This document shows positions 16,100-25,325 of a stretch of 64,000 bases of DNA, piece after piece (the stretch's first letter is position 1; each line of letters starts with the position of its first letter). The stretch comes from Bifidobacterium aquikefiri (GTDB lineage Bacteria; Actinomycetota; Actinomycetes; Actinomycetales; Bifidobacteriaceae). Both the position numbers and the translations under genes were made by a program. The notes beneath the pieces are model-generated. The model did not search any database. It was not told where the DNA came from and saw only the letters and a list, made by a program, of their open reading frames with translations. The stretch is from contig NZ_MWXA01000003.1 of the NCBI RefSeq assembly GCF_002259795.1, positions 186,001 to 250,000 on the forward strand, in the 5' to 3' direction.

Positions 16100-18394
16100 T
16101 CAATCTCGGTGCGGATGGCGAACGGTGAGAATGTGCGCAACGTCAGCCCAGGGTGCGAGCGAGACATAGTCAGAGCCACTCCAGACAAACTCACGTCCGG
16201 TCAGTTCATCGTGAACGTCAAAGACATGACCCGGTTCGATGCCGAATGTGGTTGGATCGCTATAGATACCCGAGGAATGTGCGTCATGTCCATCAAGGTT
16301 CACCACCACGATGACGGTATCAGGCATGCCATTGGGAGTGAGAGATCCATTGATATGGCGTACGAATGCCAGAACATTGGGGTCCGATGATTCAAGAATG
16401 CGCAGATCGTGATAACTCATGAGTGCAGGATGAGCATGGCGTATCTGATTCAATCGAGTGAGCAACTCGGCGATGCCATATCGCTGAGCTCGACTCCAGT
16501 CACGAATCTTGATCTCGTACTTTTCGTTGTCGAGCTGTTCTTCGAAGCCTGGCCGCTGCCGGTTTTCAATCAGCTCATAGCCGTTGTATATGCCCCAGCT
16601 TGGGCTTCCGGTAGCTGCAAGTACGGCTCGAATGGCATGGCCCGCTATGCCGTTATCACGAATGTAATCGGTGAGAATGTCCGGAGTGGTCGGCCAGAAG
16701 GTGTTGTGCTGATAGAAGGCTGCATCACCATTAGTCTCCTGCAGATAATCCTGTAGCTCCTCCTTGCCGTTGCGCCAGGGGAAGTAGCAGTGCGATTGGG
16801 TAAAACCGACATAGCTCAGTGCGCGCATCATTCCCGGACGGGTGAATGCTTCGGCAAGGAAGAGAATCTCAGGATGACGTTTGGTGATCTTCGCAATGAT
16901 GTCCTGCCAGAATCTGACTGGCTTCGTATGGGGATTGTCCACGCGGAATATGGTGACACCGGCATCGATCCACAGTCTCATGATGCGTTCGACTTCGCGT
17001 TCTATGCCGGGCATGTCTTCGTCAAAATCAATCGGATAGATATCCTGGTATTTCTTCGGTGGGTTTTCGGCGAATGCAATGGAACCGTCGGGCTTGTGTC
17101 TGAACCATTCCGGATGGCTGTGCACCCAGGGGTGATCGGGAGAGCACTGCAGCGCAAAGTCAAGAGCGATTTCGATGCCAAGTTCGTGTGCCTTGGAGAC
17201 AAAGGCTTTGAAATCATCCATGGTACCCAGCTGCGGATTGACAGTGTCATGCCCCCCTTGCCTCGAACCAATGCCAAAGGGGGATCCAGGATCGTCCGGC
17301 CCGGCAACGAGTGCGTTGTTCCGACCTTTTCTATTGGTCGTTCCGATGGGGAAGATCGGGGGAAGATAGACGATGTCGAAGCCTTCGGCCTTGGCTCTTT
17401 CCAAGCCCGATACCGAAGTGGCAAAGGTTCCCGAGATGATTTCCTGCGTGCGTAGATCGACGCTTGCACCTTCTGAGCGGGTAAAGAATTGATACCATGC
17501 AGCAAAGCTGGATGCCGGGCGCTGTACCAGAATTTCTTTCTCTCTTGATGCGCAGAGATGATCGCGCAAGGGGTGCTCGGCATGCAGTCTTGCGATTGCA
17601 GTGCCTTGCGCTGCAGCAAAGCGCTGTGATATATCGGCGTTCACGTCAAGCATGGATTGTGCGGCATGCGCCAATGTGCGCCTGTCTTTGGCTAGAAGAC
17701 CCTTCTCTTCCTGCAATGACCACCGCCTGAGCAGCTTGCCACCTTCTTGCAGTGTGTTTTCTATATCGTCATTGACGCTGATTTTGATAGTGGCATCGTG
17801 AAGCCACGATGCATATGAGTCTTCCCAACCCTCAATGGCAACTGTCCACAATCCCAGATGTCTGCGAATGGCAGAGAATGAAGGTTCCCAGGGTTTCACA
17901 TCGCTGTGCTCCCCGGCTTTGAGGCTGACTTCCCATGTATCGAGCCCTGCATTGGTACAGACCATGGGCGTTTGCGCCATCACTTTGCCGTGCGGATTGC
18001 GTAGTACGGCAGTTGCACCCACCTTGGTGCGTCCCTCGATGAATATCTGGGCCGAGATCTGGAACATCTCGCCAAGTTCGACGCGTGCTGGAAAGTCGTC
18101 ATCCTCAATGGTGGGCGTGGTGTTCATGACCACAATTCGTCCAAACAGGTGGCTCGCAAGAGTCGGCTGTGCTTTGGTTCGGGATGGGGCAGAACGACCG
18201 GTTTTCTTACTGTGTGCTGGTGTTGCAGCTTCGCGTTTGGATCTCACTGCTGGTTTGGATGTGACCGCTGGTGTGGCTGCGGTGGTGATGGAGGGTGATG
18301 GTGTGGGTGACTTGAGCGCGGGGGAGGACTGAGCGTCGGATCTGGCACTGTTCTTTGTGCCTGCGCTCGCATGTGATGCTGTATGTGAAGCCAT
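16100..18394 (-). CDS. glgE: Alpha-1,4-glucan:maltose-1-phosphate maltosyltransferase GlgE
   Basis: GlgE (GH13 subfamily 3) elongates alpha-glucan using maltose 1-phosphate. After a ~70-residue Ala/Ser/Thr/Lys-rich start come the N-terminal beta domain (HLFGRIVVMNTTPTIEDDDFPARVELGE) and the catalytic barrel. The barrel shows LPPIFPIGTTNRKGRNN, IALDFALQCSPDHPW, the nucleophile Asp in IFRVDNPHTKP and the acid/base Glu in LFLAEAFTRP. Length (764) suits the family. I prefer the ATG at 18394; an in-frame start at 18445 would add 17 residues. The usual partners (treS, mak, glgB) are not adjacent, so the source of maltose 1-phosphate must lie elsewhere. Confidence 0.93.
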   Translation of the reverse strand: MASHTASHASAGTKNSARSDAQSSPALKSPTPSPSITTAATPAVTSKPAVRSKREAATPAHSKKTGRSAPSRTKAQPTLASHLFGRIVVMNTTPTIEDDDFPARVELGEMFQISAQIFIEGRTKVGATAVLRNPHGKVMAQTPMVCTNAGLDTWEVSLKAGEHSDVKPWEPSFSAIRRHLGLWTVAIEGWEDSYASWLHDATIKISVNDDIENTLQEGGKLLRRWSLQEEKGLLAKDRRTLAHAAQSMLDVNADISQRFAAAQGTAIARLHAEHPLRDHLCASREKEILVQRPASSFAAWYQFFTRSEGASVDLRTQEIISGTFATSVSGLERAKAEGFDIVYLPPIFPIGTTNRKGRNNALVAGPDDPGSPFGIGSRQGGHDTVNPQLGTMDDFKAFVSKAHELGIEIALDFALQCSPDHPWVHSHPEWFRHKPDGSIAFAENPPKKYQDIYPIDFDEDMPGIEREVERIMRLWIDAGVTIFRVDNPHTKPVRFWQDIIAKITKRHPEILFLAEAFTRPGMMRALSYVGFTQSHCYFPWRNGKEELQDYLQETNGDAAFYQHNTFWPTTPDILTDYIRDNGIAGHAIRAVLAATGSPSWGIYNGYELIENRQRPGFEEQLDNEKYEIKIRDWSRAQRYGIAELLTRLNQIRHAHPALMSYHDLRILESSDPNVLAFVRHINGSLTPNGMPDTVIVVVNLDGHDAHSSGIYSDPTTFGIEPGHVFDVHDELTGREFVWSGSDYVSLAPWADVAHILTVRHPHRD

Positions 18395-18637
18395 AACGTC
18401 TATTGTAAGTAACAATTGTTCAAAACGGGCATCACATTCGACCACATTGAAAAATGAGCCTTGTGTATAACTATGGATATCTGCAACACTTTTGCATTAT
18501 TCAACCGCTCTTTCTCGGTAATTCGCCATAGGCATGGGCTAACAGGGCATTTCGAGTCTTCTCCAGACACAACCGTGGCATTCACCAGCAGTGGACGATT
18601 CCGGGAGTTTCGTGAGCGCTATCAAGGGGGATTCGAT

Positions 18638-20932
18638 ATGCACCGTCAACACAAACGACGGCTTGGTTATCTCTATACATTCGTATTCGGATGTGCGGCC
18701 CTGCTCGCCTTGGCCTTGGCTTTTCCTGCGTTTGCGCAGGATGGACTCAAGCCCGTGGGAGAGGAGTGGTACATCCCATACACCTTTGACGGCTATGGGG
18801 TTTCCATAGGAGCCATGGCGGATAGCGCCGATGGAAGAAAGGTCTATTGCATGGAAACTGGAGAGCTTGTTTCATATGACGTTTCGCATGCACAGAGCAT
18901 TCCCGACTCTCAGTTGGCGCGCTCCATAGCATGGCTGACCCAGCATTACCGCAATACCGCGAATGCACTGACCCAAGCTGGCATCGGCATTATCATTCAC
19001 GATGCCTACGATTTGAATCCCGCAGTCTGGAAACTGCGCAAAGAGACACTGAACGACACCCATCCCGAGACGATAGTCAGGGCACAGCAGCTCTTGATGG
19101 AAGCAACCAGCAATACCGCTACCGGAGCGAATCTGAACATGACCTACGAAGTCGGCAGACGTCGCGGGTACATCGATGTCACGGTGAAGGGACCTCAGGG
19201 CGTGAATGTAGCGAATGTGCCGTTCACGCTGAAATTCGAGGGGCCAGCGGTCTTCGTTTCTGGCGGCACCTCGACCTTCTCGGCCACGAGCACATCCACT
19301 GCACGGCGTGTCTATTGGACAGCGACCGGCACGGGGGACGTGAAAGCTTCGGTTTCGTATGAGTATGGCACCATTGAGCAGCTTGTCAGTAATCAGGATT
19401 ATGTCAGATTCGCTACGGTAAAGGCAGCTGCCGGTGCGGATCTGAACTTTGCGGTGCGCAAGGAATTTGCTCCGACAATAGGCACCACCGTGCCCCACAG
19501 GATCATTGATGAGGGCGATCAGGTACTTGACACGGTAACGTCTGGAATCTCAGCGGGAGACGTCTGGGAGGAAGGTGTTCAGGTCAAGGCGCTTGGATAT
19601 TACTTTGACTCTCTGAAGCACGGCGATCTGGGTAATGTTATACATCCACAGAGCAATGAGAGCGTTACGTCGTATTTGGCACGTTTGAGCGCATTGGGGT
19701 ACAAGCCCTCAGGGTATGGCACTGCGCTTTTCGATGCCCCTAATCGCAGCGTTCAGGTTAAGGCCACCACCAAACCCGATGGTAGCGAGCCTTATCGAGC
19801 ATCGGCGAATTTGGGCATCGGAACATGGGTGTGGGTGATTGATCATAGTCAGCAGGAGACACTCACCAAGGAATTTGTTGTGAAGGATGTATTGAGCGAT
19901 TTTCTCGAAATCGCCGAGACCGTGTCCATTCGTAGGAAGCTCATCGTCGATTCGAGTGTGACCGAACATGCTGCCACGGTTGGTTCGGAGCTGAGCGATG
20001 TGATAACCATCAGTGGATTTCCTGCAGACAGCGGTACCTTCAAGGGAAACACAGACTACGGCTTACAGGCGGATCTTCCCCATGCTGAAGTTCAGGTCTT
20101 CTGGTCGGGCAGTGGCAACGGCGGAGACGATGAGCCATATAAGCCCGATGCGAGTGACTTGCCTCAAGTTGATGCTCATCATGAGTTGGTGGGCTCCTGG
20201 AAGTACGCAGCTACAAACAGCACGATAAAGGTCGGCGCAGGTGCGCCTGATATGCTTGGCGATCCAGTGCATATCATTGCGGGTAAGCCCGGTTACTATG
20301 TCTTTGTCTATTCCTTCTCCGGGGATGCGAGAACAGCACCGATTCATAGTTCCTACAGCGATGCCTGGGAGCGGGTTCGGGTGCAGGCTTTTGCCGATCC
20401 GGTGCCTGTTCAGGCGACGATAGAAACCCATGCAGAACCGTCGAAGGTCAAGCTTGGTGAAAGCTCATACGACACGGCAACCGTCACGGGAACGGTGCCT
20501 GAGGGCTCATACTTGACATTCAGTGCCTTTGCCGGTGACCAGCAGACTGGGACGATAGACATGAATGAGCCGGTTCTTGAGGAATTTCGTGTGGATCTTG
20601 CTGCCGATCTTGCCTCGCAGACAGTCATGAGCAGTCGAGTGATTGCAGCCAATGTAGGAAGTTTGCAGTGGAAGGCTACATTGTGGACACCTGACGGCGT
20701 GATTCTCGACTCACATGAGCTTGGACTGGAAGAGGAAATCACCACGATTGTCTCTCGTGCACCTGAGAATGCAGATGATGAACCGGATGAATCTGAACGC
20801 AAGCCGGCAGCGGCAAAGGAACTCGCCCATACCGGCGTGTCCATGATCAGCGTATTCGGTATCCTTGCAATCATCGCTCTTATCAGTGGGATGGTGATGG
20901 TGTCAATCGCACGTACTTGGAGAGAAAAGTGA
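18638..20932 (+). CDS. Sortase-anchored surface protein with a possible thioester domain
   Basis: A 764-residue secreted protein. It has a signal peptide (basic start, YLYTFVFGCAALLALALAFPAFA), a long extracellular part, then LAHTG, a hydrophobic helix and a basic tail (RTWREK). This is the wall-anchoring signal of LAxTG-type sortase substrates. Near the N-terminus VYCMETGEL (Cys71) and ALTQAGIGIIIHD (Gln113) resemble the Cys and Gln pair that forms an internal thioester in Gram-positive adhesins; this is an inference. The remainder is beta-rich and may be Ig-like repeats (NVPFTLKFEGPAV, FVVKDVLSDFLEI). The ATG at 18638 is seven bases after AAGGGGG. It is divergent from glgE across 243 bp. 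Confidence 0.8.
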   Translation: MHRQHKRRLGYLYTFVFGCAALLALALAFPAFAQDGLKPVGEEWYIPYTFDGYGVSIGAMADSADGRKVYCMETGELVSYDVSHAQSIPDSQLARSIAWLTQHYRNTANALTQAGIGIIIHDAYDLNPAVWKLRKETLNDTHPETIVRAQQLLMEATSNTATGANLNMTYEVGRRRGYIDVTVKGPQGVNVANVPFTLKFEGPAVFVSGGTSTFSATSTSTARRVYWTATGTGDVKASVSYEYGTIEQLVSNQDYVRFATVKAAAGADLNFAVRKEFAPTIGTTVPHRIIDEGDQVLDTVTSGISAGDVWEEGVQVKALGYYFDSLKHGDLGNVIHPQSNESVTSYLARLSALGYKPSGYGTALFDAPNRSVQVKATTKPDGSEPYRASANLGIGTWVWVIDHSQQETLTKEFVVKDVLSDFLEIAETVSIRRKLIVDSSVTEHAATVGSELSDVITISGFPADSGTFKGNTDYGLQADLPHAEVQVFWSGSGNGGDDEPYKPDASDLPQVDAHHELVGSWKYAATNSTIKVGAGAPDMLGDPVHIIAGKPGYYVFVYSFSGDARTAPIHSSYSDAWERVRVQAFADPVPVQATIETHAEPSKVKLGESSYDTATVTGTVPEGSYLTFSAFAGDQQTGTIDMNEPVLEEFRVDLAADLASQTVMSSRVIAANVGSLQWKATLWTPDGVILDSHELGLEEEITTIVSRAPENADDEPDESERKPAAAKELAHTGVSMISVFGILAIIALISGMVMVSIARTWREK

Positions 20933-20998
20933 CGGGTTGAAGATTTCAATCCAAGGAATTTGAACGTTTTCGCGTATCCTTGTGTACGGGAAACCGCT

Positions 20999-21021
20999 TA
21001 TGCAGATCCAATGTCTGCATA
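20999..21021. promoter_or_regulatory. 8-bp palindrome upstream of the GlsB/YeaQ gene
   Basis: TATGCAGA and TCTGCATA flank a 7-base centre in the 255-bp gap after the surface protein gene. A weak promoter-like TTGAAC at 20960-20965 lies just upstream. It may be an operator for the stress membrane protein gene, or a hairpin ending the preceding transcript. Confidence 0.3.
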
Positions 21022-21187
21022 TGCTCGGCACTCAGATGGCGGATTGTACTATCGTGACCGTCGCAGCATTGCTCACGGTGACTGAACCGTTGTGGGTTTT
21101 GCAGTGAGAGCCCCGGGTTGGACTGCGAAGGTGAGTTCAAGAGTGCCGTTCATCACAGCGGCAACCATGGAAGGAAAGGGGAAAGTC

Positions 21188-21445
21188 ATGGGATTTCTTG
21201 GTTGGATTGTTCTAGGTTTGATTGCTGGAGCGATTGCAAAGGCAATTCTCGGTGATAGAGCCGCAGGTGGTTGGCTCGGATCCTTGATTGTAGGCATCAT
21301 TGGTGCTGCAGTGGGTGGCTGGATTGGAAGCGCAGTGTTCCACGTCGGACTTGAGAATTTCTGGAGTCTGCAGACATGGATCATCGCAATTCTCGGTTCT
21401 GTCCTCGTGCTCTTCATCTATGGTGCTTTGAGCGGAAAAAGATGA
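21188..21445 (+). CDS. GlsB/YeaQ/YmgE family stress-response membrane protein
   Basis: An 85-residue, very hydrophobic and Gly-rich protein of the transglycosylase-associated (YeaQ/GlsB) family. The typical pattern is present: MGFLGWIVLGLIAGAIAK, then GGWLGSLIVGIIGAAVGGWIG, then a third helix (IIAILGSVLVLFIYGAL). Members are induced by stress in several bacteria, but a biochemical role is not established. The start is ATG at 21188, preceded by GGAAGGAAAGGGGAAAG. A longer open frame from 21092 exists but lacks a credible start. A terminator follows at 21454. Confidence 0.9.
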   Translation: MGFLGWIVLGLIAGAIAKAILGDRAAGGWLGSLIVGIIGAAVGGWIGSAVFHVGLENFWSLQTWIIAILGSVLVLFIYGALSGKR

Positions 21446-21453
21446 TTCCTGCG

Positions 21454-21490
21454 CTCGCAGGCATCCATACCTGCGAGTTGCTTTTCGTTT
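21454..21490 (+). terminator. Intrinsic terminator after the GlsB/YeaQ gene
   Basis: CTCGCAGG (21454-21461) pairs with CCTGCGAG (21470-21477) and is followed by TTGCTTTTCGTTT. Confidence 0.7.
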
Positions 21491-21494
21491 GCTG

Positions 21495-21530
21495 ATGCCT
21501 CGACATCCACTGAAGTGGTTGTCGAGGCAT
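21495..21530. repeat. 16-bp inverted repeat
   Basis: The arms 21495-21510 and 21515-21530 pair with one mismatch around the tetraloop TGAA, just after the previous terminator. It may be a second, bidirectional 3' hairpin. From here to 21840 I see no gene and no other clear structure. Confidence 0.55.
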
Positions 21531-21963
21531 GTGTCGTTATGGGCGGGATTGATGGCTTTCGCTTGCTGCTGGCATCACGTTGCCGTTGTGGGAGAAGTGT
21601 GGGGAATTGTTTTCTGGTTCTTGTGGGAGTGGGTGTTGTTCCTGTTTTATATTTTTTACGCTGGTATAACGGCACGGCACAAAGTGTGTGTGTGAAACAT
21701 GTCGTGAGACGTTCTCCCAACTGGGGTTTGTGCTGGTTGATAATCCTGCATGACCTGGGAGGCATGAACGTAACCCCATACCCGCATTGCGGCACCATCA
21801 TGCATCGCAACAGAACCACGAGAGCAGGAACGGCCCAATATCGATGCCCGCCATCCCAACCTCTCTTGTCATCCCGATCATCCCCACTTCCCCTGTCACC
21901 CCGACCGAATGTCATCTCGAGCGAATCCACCTTCCTTGTCACCCCGACCGTCCCCGCGTCCCT

Positions 21964-22265
21964 TGTCATCTCGAGCGAGCGGAGCGAGTCGAGAGATCTC
22001 ACCCTTGCAAGCATCAACAGCGAAGATCCCTCGACTCGCTACGCTCGCTCGGGATGACAATGGTGTTGTCGCTCATATGACCGACTCGCTGTGCTCACTC
22101 GGAGTGACGGCCCTTGGGCTAGCAGCAGGTCGGTTATCTGAGCGGCTCATTCCGCTCGCTCGGGATGACGATGGTGTTGTCGCTCATACGGCCGACTCTG
22201 ACGATGGAACATATAGCTTTGACGAGTCCATACCACCGACTCGCTGGGCTCACTCGGAGTGACGG
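21964..22265. repeat. REP-like palindromic repeat cluster
   Basis: At least five related GC-rich palindromic units occur: 21964-21998, 22025-22060, 22083-22110, 22146-22187 and 22238-22265. Their shared core is CTCGCT-n-CGCTCGC / CACTCGG with GATGAC or GTGACGG at one edge, in both orientations. The phrase GATGGTGTTGTCGCTCAT recurs near 22050 and 22165. Shorter GTCATCCCGA / GTCACCCCGACCG relatives start near 21868. This looks like an extragenic palindrome array. The open frames across it are by-products. The stretch 22266-22401 after it holds nothing I recognise. Confidence 0.75.
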
Positions 22266-22401
22266 GAGAGGGGCATGGCATCGACTGGAATAAATTACAC
22301 GCCGGCACACCAGCGAAGGCATAAACCCACACTTCTATGCCTATAACCCACAGAACGGAGCCGATGTGGCAGAAGCGAGTAATGTCTGGCGATGGGGTGC
22401 C

Positions 22402-23883
22402 TCATTGGGCGTCGGGTTTGGGAGCTACGACATTGTTCTTCACCCAATCCGGGAAGCGGCCATCCATGGAGATGAGTTCATTCATGGTGACGAATTGATA
22501 GCCTTGCGACTTGAGACTGTCAATGATATCAGGCAGAACATGGATGTCCTGCGTTCGATTGCCGCCGCCGTCATGCATCAAGACGATGGCACCCGAATAT
22601 GCGTTGTTCATTACTTCATTCTTGATTGCATTCTCTCCTGGCTGTTTCCAGTCCTGTGTGTCTATCGTCCACAAAATATTCGAACTGACGATATCCGAGC
22701 TATTCATCCACGTTTCCTTGTTGAAGGAACCATATGGTGCGCGCAGCATTCGCGTGGTGCTGTTCGAAGCCGTCTTGAGCGCATTGAATCCCGAAGTCAG
22801 CTCCTTTCGCAAGGCATCTCGGTTGAGTGTGGTCAGATCAGGGTGTGAATAGCTGTGACTTACGACCTGATTGCCATCGGCTAGCATCTGTTGCTCGATC
22901 TGAGGCATCTGAGTCGATTGGTTGCCGATATCCATGAAGGTTGCCTTCACTCCCTTGCTTTTCAAGATCTGAAGTATGGGAGTGCTGTATTGACTAGGTC
23001 CATCGTCAAAGGTCAATGCAATGACTTTCTTGTCTGCCGGAGGCCGTGGATTGATGGAATCGATCTGAAGTGTCTTAGGCTGTGCGATGACTTTCTTCGG
23101 CACCGTTTCGCCGGAGTCCTTGCCTACCCAGTACTCCTGCTTGCCATCCTCTCCCTGTTGGGCGACGAACTGTACCGCACCGCCAAGCTTCATTGTTGCG
23201 GAATAGGGGATGGTCTTTTTCTCAACGGTGTGCCCTTCGGTTTCGTCGCTACCGGTGCTGACCGTGACGATGTCGTTGCTGTGAAGATGGGTCGAATCGA
23301 ACTGGGATGGTGAAATACGGTGGGAATTGAGTTTTATAACAATGGCTTCACCACCATTGGCCTTGAGCGTCTTTCCGGTCAACGATTTCAATGCTCCCGG
23401 CTTGGTGCCAAAGTAATTGTGGTTTTTCAGAATCGAGTCCAAACTTTGCTTGCCGGTGACCTGCATACTTTCATCATTGATGGAGACGGAGAATCGTCTA
23501 TAGTTGTTCCACCAATACCAAGTACCACTCAAAATGAAAATTGCCATGACGCATAACAACGATACCGTCAGCACAATGGAGATACGGTGGTTTCTGGGGG
23601 AATTGGGAATGTCATCTACGGCCAGGGGAGCTGTTGCAGTCGTCTCCTGTGCGTGAGCAGTATCTGGATGATGTGGCCGAGGTGACAAGTCCGCAGAACC
23701 TTTGCCCTGAGGAAGCGGTGGATGTGGTGGTTCGGAACCTACTATGGCATGGTTCATTGCATGGGGATGCTGTGCGGACGCCTGTGCCGGTGAGGATGCT
23801 TGTGCCTGCGCCGGCGCAACGGTTGAATCGTGTGCGTGCTCAGACGCATGTTCGAGATTGCTCTCGTTCTTCTGTCTTCCCAC
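22402..23883 (-). CDS. Membrane-anchored polysaccharide deacetylase (NodB domain)
   Basis: A carbohydrate esterase family 4 enzyme predicted to remove N-acetyl groups from peptidoglycan or another surface glycan. After a ~110-residue polar start rich in Ala, Gln, Pro and His comes one transmembrane segment (ISIVLTVSLLCVMAIFILSG). A ~160-residue spacer follows, then the NodB domain with metal and catalytic motifs ALTFDDGPSQY and VSHSYSHPDL, LRAPYGSFN and AIVLMHDGGGNR. The start is GTG at 23883, because GGGGAGGA lies six bases before it; upstream in-frame ATGs lack a binding site. It is divergent from the mevalonate operon. Confidence 0.92.
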   Translation of the reverse strand: MGRQKNESNLEHASEHAHDSTVAPAQAQASSPAQASAQHPHAMNHAIVGSEPPHPPLPQGKGSADLSPRPHHPDTAHAQETTATAPLAVDDIPNSPRNHRISIVLTVSLLCVMAIFILSGTWYWWNNYRRFSVSINDESMQVTGKQSLDSILKNHNYFGTKPGALKSLTGKTLKANGGEAIVIKLNSHRISPSQFDSTHLHSNDIVTVSTGSDETEGHTVEKKTIPYSATMKLGGAVQFVAQQGEDGKQEYWVGKDSGETVPKKVIAQPKTLQIDSINPRPPADKKVIALTFDDGPSQYSTPILQILKSKGVKATFMDIGNQSTQMPQIEQQMLADGNQVVSHSYSHPDLTTLNRDALRKELTSGFNALKTASNSTTRMLRAPYGSFNKETWMNSSDIVSSNILWTIDTQDWKQPGENAIKNEVMNNAYSGAIVLMHDGGGNRTQDIHVLPDIIDSLKSQGYQFVTMNELISMDGRFPDWVKNNVVAPKPDAQ

Positions 23884-24134
23884 AGTTGTTCCTCCCCATC
23901 TCTGACCGCATATCATTGTAGAAGTATGCTTGGGCGGAATTGTTTGTGAAAAACACGAAATTGTCAACGTCAGCATTCCTCTGACCAGAGCAATGGCTTC
24001 GTGTTGATGCATCAATCGGCACGAGTCGTATTTGTGTTCAAATCATCGAAGTTTCACGAAAGTCATGCATTCCTGCTGCACTGTGGCTAGAGTTTCTTTG
24101 AAATGTCTGGCAACGAAATGGATTGGGAACACTA

Positions 24135-25325
24135 GTGGACAAAGTTGTGATTGTCGCCGCCGTGCGCACCCCCTTCGGAAAATATCGGGGTGCTCTGAAA
24201 GAATGGTCGGCTGCCGATTTGGCACGGCAAGCCCTGATTGCCGCCATGAAGCAGTCGAAGGTACCCGCAGCCAGTGTTGAGGGACTGTATCTTGGCGTTG
24301 CCGTTGCGGCAGGGCTCGGACCAAACGTAGCTCGTACCGTTGCCGTTTCGGCTGGCATGCCAATCGAGTCTCACGCCGTTACCGTCAATGAAGTCTGTGG
24401 ATCGAGCCTGAAAGCTCTGCGTATGGCGCAGCTGAGCATCATGGCGGGCGATGCACAGATGCTCGCCGTTGGGGGTGCCGAAAGCATGACGCGGGCACCG
24501 ATGATTATTCCCTATGACGTTCACCATTGCGCAGAAGACCCTGAACATGGCAGTTCTGCGATGCTTACGCAGCCGGTCAAGGCAATTTTCAAGGATGGAC
24601 TGATCGATAGCTTCTCAGGATCGATCATGGGGCTTACCGCTGAACATATTGCTGATGCCTATTCGGTTTCACGTGAAGCACAGGATGAATTCGCCTATGC
24701 GTCGCATCGCAAGGCAATGCGCGCGGTGTCGCAGCATCATTTTGATGATGAAATCATTCCCATGGAAGGCTTGAGTCACGATGAAACGATTCGACCAGAT
24801 ACATCGTTGTTGAAACTCGCCTCATTGACGCCGGTGTATCGCGAGTATGGCAGTGTCACCGCAGGCAATGCGGCACCGTTGAGCGATGGTGCCGCTATGC
24901 TCATCATCGCCACCGAGAGCAAGGCCGCTTCATTGGGATTGAAGCCTTTAGGATACCTCGGCAGCTATGCAGAGGTTGGCTACGATCCGGCGTATATGGG
25001 ATATGCGCCTTCGATCGCCATTGCGAATCTGCTGAAGCGGTCGAGAAGCAGGATGGAGGATTACGATCTCTATGAAATCACGGAGGCCTTCGCAGCTCAG
25101 GTGATAGCGGTTCGCGATTCACTTCATATACCCGATGATCGGCTCAATATCAATGGTGGATCACTCGCTCTGGGTCATCCCCTGGGGGCAAGCGGAGCGC
25201 GTCTGGTCATCGCACTGCTCAATAATCTCAAGTCGCATGACCTGCACAGGGGTATTGCAGCTCTGTGTATCGGTGGAGGTCAGGGCATTGCGATGGAGGT
25301 CTTTCGGGAGGATCGGACGCTATGA
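24135..25325 (+). CDS. Acetyl-CoA C-acetyltransferase (thiolase)
   Basis: Condenses two acetyl-CoA to acetoacetyl-CoA, the first step of the mevalonate pathway. Thiolase motifs are complete: the nucleophile Cys88 in NEVCGSSLKALRMA, GGAESMTRAP, the catalytic His in NGGSLALGHPLGASG, and the second Cys in LCIGGGQGIAMEV. I chose GTG at 24135, since VDKVVIVAAVRTPFGKYRG matches the usual start of thiolases; a TTG at 24123 would add four residues. The stop overlaps the HMG-CoA reductase start (ATGA), giving a tightly coupled operon. Confidence 0.93.
   Translation: MDKVVIVAAVRTPFGKYRGALKEWSAADLARQALIAAMKQSKVPAASVEGLYLGVAVAAGLGPNVARTVAVSAGMPIESHAVTVNEVCGSSLKALRMAQLSIMAGDAQMLAVGGAESMTRAPMIIPYDVHHCAEDPEHGSSAMLTQPVKAIFKDGLIDSFSGSIMGLTAEHIADAYSVSREAQDEFAYASHRKAMRAVSQHHFDDEIIPMEGLSHDETIRPDTSLLKLASLTPVYREYGSVTAGNAAPLSDGAAMLIIATESKAASLGLKPLGYLGSYAEVGYDPAYMGYAPSIAIANLLKRSRSRMEDYDLYEITEAFAAQVIAVRDSLHIPDDRLNINGGSLALGHPLGASGARLVIALLNNLKSHDLHRGIAALCIGGGQGIAMEVFREDRTL

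Noticed and set aside
21489-22262. Open frames of 68-180 codons across the gene-free region
   Set aside because: They run through REP-like palindromes in several frames at once, lack ribosome binding sites and encode arginine/serine-rich low-complexity peptides.
21964-22265. CRISPR array
   Set aside because: Units are palindromic, occur in both orientations, are unevenly spaced and diverged, and no cas gene is present.
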